Source of the DNA: Butyrivibrio hungatei NK4A153
GTDB lineage: Bacteria > Bacillota > Clostridia > Lachnospirales > Lachnospiraceae
Length of the DNA: 64,000 nt
Direction: 5' to 3'
Assembly (NCBI RefSeq): GCF_000424465.1
Contig: NZ_KE384194.1
Location: 77,145-141,144 of the forward strand
Shown here: positions 59,729-64,000 of the stretch, piece by piece
Numbering within the stretch: the first letter of the stretch is position 1
How the letters are laid out: each line of letters starts with the position of its first letter
The notes under the pieces: model-generated
Seen by the model: the letters and a program-made list of their open reading frames with translations, nothing else
What the model was told of the DNA's origin: nothing
Database searches by the model: none
Program-made: the position numbers and the translations under genes

Positions 59729-60585
59729 CTCTTCACCCTGGCCTTTCTGGCAAAGTGCTTAATATGCGTTTCTTCCGCATGCTTGTTCTGCAAAACCTTA
59801 AGCCTGTCTCTTAGTCTGTCACTGTCAACAGATTTATCGAGTTCGCCTTCATATGCAACGCTTATCTTTCCTGTTTCCTCAGAAACAATGATAGTAAGTG
59901 AATCAGTCACTTCAGATACACCGATACTAGCACGGTGTCTGGTTCCAAGTTCTTTACCAATTCCCATGTTGTCTGACAAAGGAAGGTAACATGTTGCGGA
60001 TACAACTCTGTCTCCGCGTATTATTACAGCACCGTCATGAAGAGGTGTGTTATGTTCAAAAATATTTATAAGAAGCTGACTCGTAACAATTCCGTCAACA
60101 GCTATACCCGTTCTCTCAAATTCAGCAAGTGAAAAATCCTGCTGAATAACAATAAGTGCTCCCGTACGAACTTTTGACATTTCGACACAGGCCCTTACAA
60201 TCTCATTAAGTGTCTTATCAGAAAAACGCTCCTGAAACTTCATATCTCCGAAGAAAAATGCATTGGAGAAGAAGTTTTTTCTTCCAAGTTCTTCCAACGC
60301 TCTTCGAAGCTCAGGTTGCAATATAATAACTACTACTATGATGATAACGTTAAAGAAATTTCCAACAATCCACAATATTGTATTCATCTGGAAAAATTCC
60401 GCAAACAAGATGAATGCAATAATGACTATTACGCCTTTAAGCATTGACCAAAGTCTGGAGTTTTTTGCCCACAACAAAACATGATAAACCAGAAACGCGA
60501 TAATAAGTATCTCCAGAATATCAGTAGGTCTCACGGAAGGTATACGAAACGCTTCAAGATCAAAAAACTGCTGAACTGTTTCCAT
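59725..60585 (-). CDS. cdaA: Diadenylate cyclase CdaA
   Basis: A 286-residue enzyme making cyclic di-AMP from two ATP. Three N-terminal membrane helices (about 22-90) precede the DAC domain, which shows HDGAVIIRGDRV with the catalytic DGA at 184-186 and GTRHRASIGVSE with RHR at 216-218. AAAGGA precedes the ATG. c-di-AMP controls potassium and osmolyte homeostasis and cell-wall integrity in Firmicutes. It is translationally coupled to cdaR. Confidence 0.96.
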   Translation of the reverse strand: METVQQFFDLEAFRIPSVRPTDILEILIIAFLVYHVLLWAKNSRLWSMLKGVIVIIAFILFAEFFQMNTILWIVGNFFNVIIIVVVIILQPELRRALEELGRKNFFSNAFFFGDMKFQERFSDKTLNEIVRACVEMSKVRTGALIVIQQDFSLAEFERTGIAVDGIVTSQLLINIFEHNTPLHDGAVIIRGDRVVSATCYLPLSDNMGIGKELGTRHRASIGVSEVTDSLTIIVSEETGKISVAYEGELDKSVDSDRLRDRLKVLQNKHAEETHIKHFARKARVKR

Positions 60586-60601
60586 ATCAATCCTTTAAAA
60601 A

Positions 60602-61543
60602 TCACCTGTGCTGATCCATTGCACGGTTGATCTTCTTAACCTTCCTTTCCGGCGTAGAAACTGTAACCTTTGGTACCGCCTTTACATAATAATAATATTC
60701 ATCATCTTCAAACTGAACTTTCTCAGTCCTGCTGTAGTCCAGATTGAATGCAAAAAACTCAACCACAAACATAAGAAGTGCGGAAATAATTGTTCCGACA
60801 ACAACTCCGCCGAGCGACATCTGTGTATCATAGATAAGATCTCCGATCATAGTACACATAATAAGTGAAACTGCTCCGGCAATAATTGCAATCTTCCATG
60901 ATTTATCAACAGAAGATCTGCGGATAGCGTATACAATAGCGATAGTTATTGAAAATGCAACTATCGAAACGAGCATTGCTTTATCACCCAACAATCCTGT
61001 TATTACAGACTGGAATGCATTTGCAGCTTCCTCCACACCCTCACTTCCGAAAGACTGTGAGTTCTTGGAGAAGAACGCAAGCATATATGAAATGATAAGT
61101 CCGAATGATACGGATACCATTGATGTAGGTCCACCCAAAAGTCCCATAGCCAAAGGCATCACATACGGTATATGCATAAAGAAAAACAGCGGGGTCAAAA
61201 GAACCGCAAGTGTATCTTTAGGCGAAAACCTGAAATACAACAGGAACATAAGCACAAACACTATAAGTGCGAAAAGTGCACATTCCGAAGACAATTCAAA
61301 AAGATGTCCCGTGATAAATAACGCCGCGATAAATACTATGCAATTAGGCGTGAGAATAGAACACAGCAGCGATGCCATCAGAACTATCACAAAATTCTTA
61401 AGGCTGTCCATATATCCCAATTTGCTGTTTATTATGCAGATTGTGATAAGTGCCAAAAGGAATTTCCACGCGTAGCTAATGTAAACCTCGTTTTTAATAT
61501 AAAATTTTTTGATATAAATCTTTAATTCCAATAATGAAGTCAT
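60602..61543 (-). CDS. Conserved membrane protein of unknown function, upstream of cdaA
   Basis: A 313-residue protein with about eight hydrophobic helices and a charged C-terminal tail. HIPYVMPLAMGLLGGPTSMV is a striking glycine/proline-rich stretch between helices, followed by a loop containing SQSFGSEGVEEAANAFQS. The tail contains a short tyrosine run in DDEYYYYVK. I recognise no family with a known role. It lies between a small membrane protein and cdaA with gaps of 1 and 16 bases, so co-transcription with the c-di-AMP genes is likely. Confidence 0.7.
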   Translation of the reverse strand: MTSLLELKIYIKKFYIKNEVYISYAWKFLLALITICIINSKLGYMDSLKNFVIVLMASLLCSILTPNCIVFIAALFITGHLFELSSECALFALIVFVLMFLLYFRFSPKDTLAVLLTPLFFFMHIPYVMPLAMGLLGGPTSMVSVSFGLIISYMLAFFSKNSQSFGSEGVEEAANAFQSVITGLLGDKAMLVSIVAFSITIAIVYAIRRSSVDKSWKIAIIAGAVSLIMCTMIGDLIYDTQMSLGGVVVGTIISALLMFVVEFFAFNLDYSRTEKVQFEDDEYYYYVKAVPKVTVSTPERKVKKINRAMDQHR

Positions 61544-61544
61544 G

Positions 61545-61940
61545 TCACTGTTCCTTTTCGTACATTCTTGCCAGTTTCTTTAAATTTTCATAATATGCTC
61601 TCATACTCCTTCGCATTCTGGAATAGCGATAAGAATATATTATATATGAAGCAAGCGAATACACGCCAACAAGCAGGAGGTAGTATATTAGCCACCTCCT
61701 GCCGGTTGCAATAAGATTTTCCGTATTATATACATCAGATAACACTTTTTCAAAATCGTATAAAACATATGCAGCGATAAATACTGCGAAAACAATCGTT
61801 GCACTAATAAGCGACTTTATAACATTAAAAGCCACGTAATCACTCTTAAAATAAGAGTTTATCGCGTCATTATTTTTTCCTTCACGATCAATAAATGCAG
61901 CCATCTTGGTCATCAAAATGACTTTCTCTTCATTTAACAT
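61545..61940 (-). CDS. Small conserved membrane protein of unknown function
   Basis: A 131-residue protein with two membrane helices (about 43-62 and 84-102) and basic, amphipathic ends (YSRMRRSMRAYYENLKKLAR near the C-terminus). A predicted coiled or helical tail follows the second helix. AAGGAGC lies four bases before the ATG. It stops one base before the next membrane-protein gene, suggesting the two act together. No known domain is recognised. Confidence 0.65.
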   Translation of the reverse strand: MLNEEKVILMTKMAAFIDREGKNNDAINSYFKSDYVAFNVIKSLISATIVFAVFIAAYVLYDFEKVLSDVYNTENLIATGRRWLIYYLLLVGVYSLASYIIYSYRYSRMRRSMRAYYENLKKLARMYEKEQ

Positions 61941-61949
61941 CTTTGCTCC

Positions 61950-62357
61950 TTAAGTATCCAGGAAACGCATTCCGGCTTTGTTGTCTTTCTTAATCTGCTC
62001 CTGCATAACCTGTTTAGGCTTTGAGAAGCTGGTCGCCAGATTGTTTGCCATTGATGTCTTACATTTAGCACAGAATCTTCCTGTTAAAATTGACGCTCCA
62101 CAATTCTCGCATTGAAGCTGAATTGGTGAGTGTTCTGAAAACATAAGCCTCTCTTCACGTATCCACTGCTGAATCTGCTTAGAGGAAACCTCATTATCGT
62201 CTGCGATCTGCCTGAGACTGGCGCTGGGATTATCCTGGATGTACTGCTTAACCTTCTGGAAATCCTCTTCAATAGCCTTCTTACACTGATCGCATATCGT
62301 AGGGCCACCGATATGATTGAACATTTTGCCACATCTGGAACAATTTCGTAAGTTCAT
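61950..62357 (-). CDS. yvyF: YvyF-like protein (flagellar-operon protein family)
   Basis: About 135 residues. NLRNCSRCGKMFN and ICDQCKKAIEEDFQKVKQYI form an N-terminal zinc-ribbon and helix like YvyF. SASLRQIADDNEVSSKQIQQ looks like a helix-turn-helix, and a second four-cysteine cluster (CENCGASILTGRFCAKC) follows. GGAGG is eight bases before the ATG at 62357 and only two before an upstream ATG, so 62357 is chosen. In Bacillus, yvyF follows comFC in the flagellar late region, and the same order is seen here. It suggests a motile ancestry, though no flagellar structural genes are in view. Confidence 0.82.
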   Translation of the reverse strand: MNLRNCSRCGKMFNHIGGPTICDQCKKAIEEDFQKVKQYIQDNPSASLRQIADDNEVSSKQIQQWIREERLMFSEHSPIQLQCENCGASILTGRFCAKCKTSMANNLATSFSKPKQVMQEQIKKDNKAGMRFLDT

Positions 62358-62376
62358 ATACATAACCTCCGCTAGA

Positions 62377-63144
62377 CTATGTAGTTTGCCCGATTGCGAG
62401 TGTTAAAAAATAAACTTTTTCAGCTCCGGCCAATCTTAACAAACGGGCAATCTCATCAATGGTACTTCCCGTTGTGTAGATGTCATCGATAATAAGTATG
62501 CACTTAAATTTTACATCATTTCGTTGTATATTAAAAGCCTTTTTCAAATTATTGCGCCGCCCGCGGACATCCAGATTCTTCATGGGCAAAGTGTTTCTGG
62601 TTCTTTGTATGAGGTCTGCTTTCATTGGTATATCAAGCATTTCAGACACTTTCCTTGCATAGGCCTCAGCCTGGTTGTATCCTCTCTCTGCCTCTTTGCG
62701 CGCGTACATGGGAACAGGCACTATCAGATCTATGCCAAGACCAGAAAGCTTCTTCCCAAGAGCCTTTTGGGTTGCCCTTGCATAAAAATCCGCATATTCC
62801 TGCCTTCCCATATACTTGAATCTGTAAACAGATCCGGAAACACTCCTATATTGAAAAAGAGAAAAGCCTCTGTCGTACGCATGCTTCATTTTTGCGCAGT
62901 CATCGCAATACTCTCTGTCAGCATCCGCACCCGTAAGTCCTTTTCCGCATTTTATGCATGTCGGAGCTTTTACAAACTTGATCTTTTTTATGCAGTCTTC
63001 ATGAATAAGACGCCCTCTTTTTATCCTGCCGTTTCTAATCTCAAAAGTATTTAATATTCCGTCGCATACAGGACATCTTCCGGGGTATACAATTTCTTTT
63101 ACCACACAAAATATGTCTTTTATTTCTTTAGTTACTGTCTGCAT
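62377..63144 (-). CDS. comFC: ComFC-like phosphoribosyltransferase-fold protein
   Basis: About 255 residues. A zinc-ribbon-like N-terminus (CPVCDGIL, CIKCGKGL, CDDCAK) is followed by a phosphoribosyltransferase-fold domain with VPVPMYARKEAERGYNQAE and CILIIDDIYTTGSTIDEIA, the PRPP-binding loop. ComFC takes part in DNA uptake in competent Firmicutes, and many non-competent species also carry it. The ATG at 63144 lies inside the end of the upstream helicase gene. A TTG one codon earlier and a GTG further in are alternatives, and none has a strong ribosome binding site. Confidence 0.85.
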   Translation of the reverse strand: MQTVTKEIKDIFCVVKEIVYPGRCPVCDGILNTFEIRNGRIKRGRLIHEDCIKKIKFVKAPTCIKCGKGLTGADADREYCDDCAKMKHAYDRGFSLFQYRSVSGSVYRFKYMGRQEYADFYARATQKALGKKLSGLGIDLIVPVPMYARKEAERGYNQAEAYARKVSEMLDIPMKADLIQRTRNTLPMKNLDVRGRRNNLKKAFNIQRNDVKFKCILIIDDIYTTGSTIDEIARLLRLAGAEKVYFLTLAIGQTT

Positions 63145-64000
63145 CAAATATTTCTTTTATCCTATCCGCAAGTCCCGTATATCTCTTAAGCTGCTCTTCA
63201 TTTTCCGTCATTTCGCAGAGCGTCTTACTGCTTCCGAGGACGCAGACCGTGCTCCTGGCTCTTGTAACAGCCGTATAGAGAAGGTTCCTGTTAAGAAGCA
63301 TCCTGGGTCCGCCGAGAATAGGCAAAATGACCGCCGGATACTCACTGCCCTGGGACTTGTGTATCGTTATTGCATAAGACAGTTCTATTTCATCAAGCTC
63401 GGAAAAAGGATACCTTACTCTTCTGTGTTCGTCAAATTCCACTACGATATCCTGAGAATATTCATTTATTTCTTTGACAATTCCCATATCTCCGTTGTAC
63501 ACGCCCATTCCGGAATCGACAGGAATATTATATTTGCCGACAACTTCCCACTTAGCCTGATAATTATTCCTTATCTGCATTACTTTGTCGCCCTCTCTTA
63601 TGATGAGGTCACCGTATGCATGCTCTTTCTTGGAAGAATCAGGCGGATTCAGATATTTCTGAAGAACGAGGTTAAGCTGTATCGCACCGAGCGGACCTTT
63701 TTTCATCGGCGTAAGAACCTGAATGTCATATGGCGAAGCTTTGACATATCCGGGAAGTTTATCCCTTATGAGCTGGATCATATGCTTATATATGACATCA
63801 GCGTCATTTCTCTCCAAGAAAAAGAAATCCTTACTCTTATTATCCAGAACAGGCTTCTCTCCTCTGTGGATTCTGTGAGCGTTCATTACAATGTCACTTT
63901 CTTCCGCCTGTCTGAATATCTTCTTAAGAAAGATCGTAGGAAACTTGCCGCTTGATATCAGATCCCCGAGAACCTGTCCCGGTCCTACGCTCGGAAGCTG
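63128..64000 (-). CDS. recD2: RecD2-type DNA helicase, C-terminal part (N-terminus off the window)
   Basis: The minus-strand frame is open from the right edge (QLPSVGPGQVLGDLI) to a stop at 63128, giving the last 290 residues of a superfamily 1B helicase. QLPSVGPGQVL is motif III of RecD2 proteins, GDKVMQIRNNY and NGDMGIVKEI belong to the SH3-like and 2A/2B region, and YAITIHKSQGSEYPAVILP and LYTAVTRARSTVCVLG are motifs V and VI. RecD2 acts in replication-fork and mismatch-repair maintenance in RecBCD-less Firmicutes. The family's N-terminal helix-hairpin-helix and Walker A lie beyond the window. Confidence 0.9.
   Translation of the reverse strand, partial: QLPSVGPGQVLGDLISSGKFPTIFLKKIFRQAEESDIVMNAHRIHRGEKPVLDNKSKDFFFLERNDADVIYKHMIQLIRDKLPGYVKASPYDIQVLTPMKKGPLGAIQLNLVLQKYLNPPDSSKKEHAYGDLIIREGDKVMQIRNNYQAKWEVVGKYNIPVDSGMGVYNGDMGIVKEINEYSQDIVVEFDEHRRVRYPFSELDEIELSYAITIHKSQGSEYPAVILPILGGPRMLLNRNLLYTAVTRARSTVCVLGSSKTLCEMTENEEQLKRYTGLADRIKEIFDADSN

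Noticed and set aside
62524-63955. Plus-strand open frames of 176 and 280 codons opposite comFC and the helicase gene
   Set aside because: Their translations are low-information antisense readings of strongly supported minus-strand genes, with no recognisable motifs or ribosome binding sites.
1-64000. tRNA, rRNA, riboswitch or CRISPR features
   Set aside because: No cloverleaf, rRNA-like or repeat-spacer stretch was noticed. Gaps between genes are nearly all under 220 bases, and the longest (35531-35797) is explained by the gene fragment and a promoter.

Overview
The window looks like one strain-variable surface-glycan region of a low-GC Gram-positive bacterium, most probably a Lachnospiraceae (Butyrivibrio/Pseudobutyrivibrio-like) member. 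This is inferred from strong AGGAGG-type ribosome binding sites, the Firmicute cluster cdaA-cdaR-glmM followed by an HPr gene with both His15 and Ser46, and the comFC-yvyF pair known from flagellated Gram-positives. Nearly every gene is on the minus strand, so the text below follows transcription from right to left.

Right flank (about 53.4-64 kb), mostly housekeeping: the C-terminal end of a RecD2-type helicase, comFC, yvyF, two small uncharacterised membrane proteins, cdaA (c-di-AMP synthase), cdaR, glmM, HPr, rmlD (dTDP-rhamnose), a divergent PAP2 protein and a large LIC_10190-type membrane protein.

51.3-53.3 kb: a plus-strand pair, gmd-fcl (GDP-mannose to GDP-L-fucose), with its own promoter, ending at a perfect 23-bp inverted repeat.

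37.4-51.1 kb, glycan module A (minus strand, promoter at 51151-51179): a GtrB-like and a GT2 transferase, a WbaP/CpsE-type initiating phosphoglycosyltransferase, a Wzz-like protein with a Walker-less kinase-like tail, more GT2 and GT4 enzymes, an EpsG-type polymerase and two GT-C membrane transferases. This is a Wzy-type exopolysaccharide or capsule set without an obvious Wzx in the window.

34.1-37.4 kb: two plus-strand genes (a MATE exporter and a low-complexity lipoprotein) separated by a fragment homologous to the C-terminus of the neighbouring GT-C gene. This is a scar of duplication or rearrangement.

1-33.9 kb, glycan module B (minus strand, strong promoter at 33988-34016): an ATP-grasp enzyme; a fusion of a pseudaminate-type CMP-sugar synthetase with a fold-III PLP decarboxylase; PseI; PseG; a GT2; a GT52-like transferase; a PglK-like ABC flippase; an acyltransferase; GT-C-like membrane proteins; GtrA; WecE; a GNAT; a GtrB-like GT2; an O-antigen ligase-like protein; then a Pgl-like block (PglF, PglE, PglC, an ATP-grasp, a PglA-like GT4). 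An internal promoter region follows, then TviB/TviC homologues (UDP-GlcNAcA/GalNAcA), a deacetylase-like protein, two GT4 enzymes and a sugar formyltransferase cut by the left edge. I infer a second glycan built on a 2,4-diamino-trideoxyhexose primed by PglC, flipped by the ABC protein and carrying pseudaminate-like and uronic sugars.

The most unusual content is (i) the CMP-nonulosonate synthetase/PLP-decarboxylase fusion coupled to an ATP-grasp gene, and (ii) a Pgl pathway in which an ATP-grasp enzyme sits where an acetyltransferase would be expected, recalling the ATP-grasp half of Neisseria PglB2.
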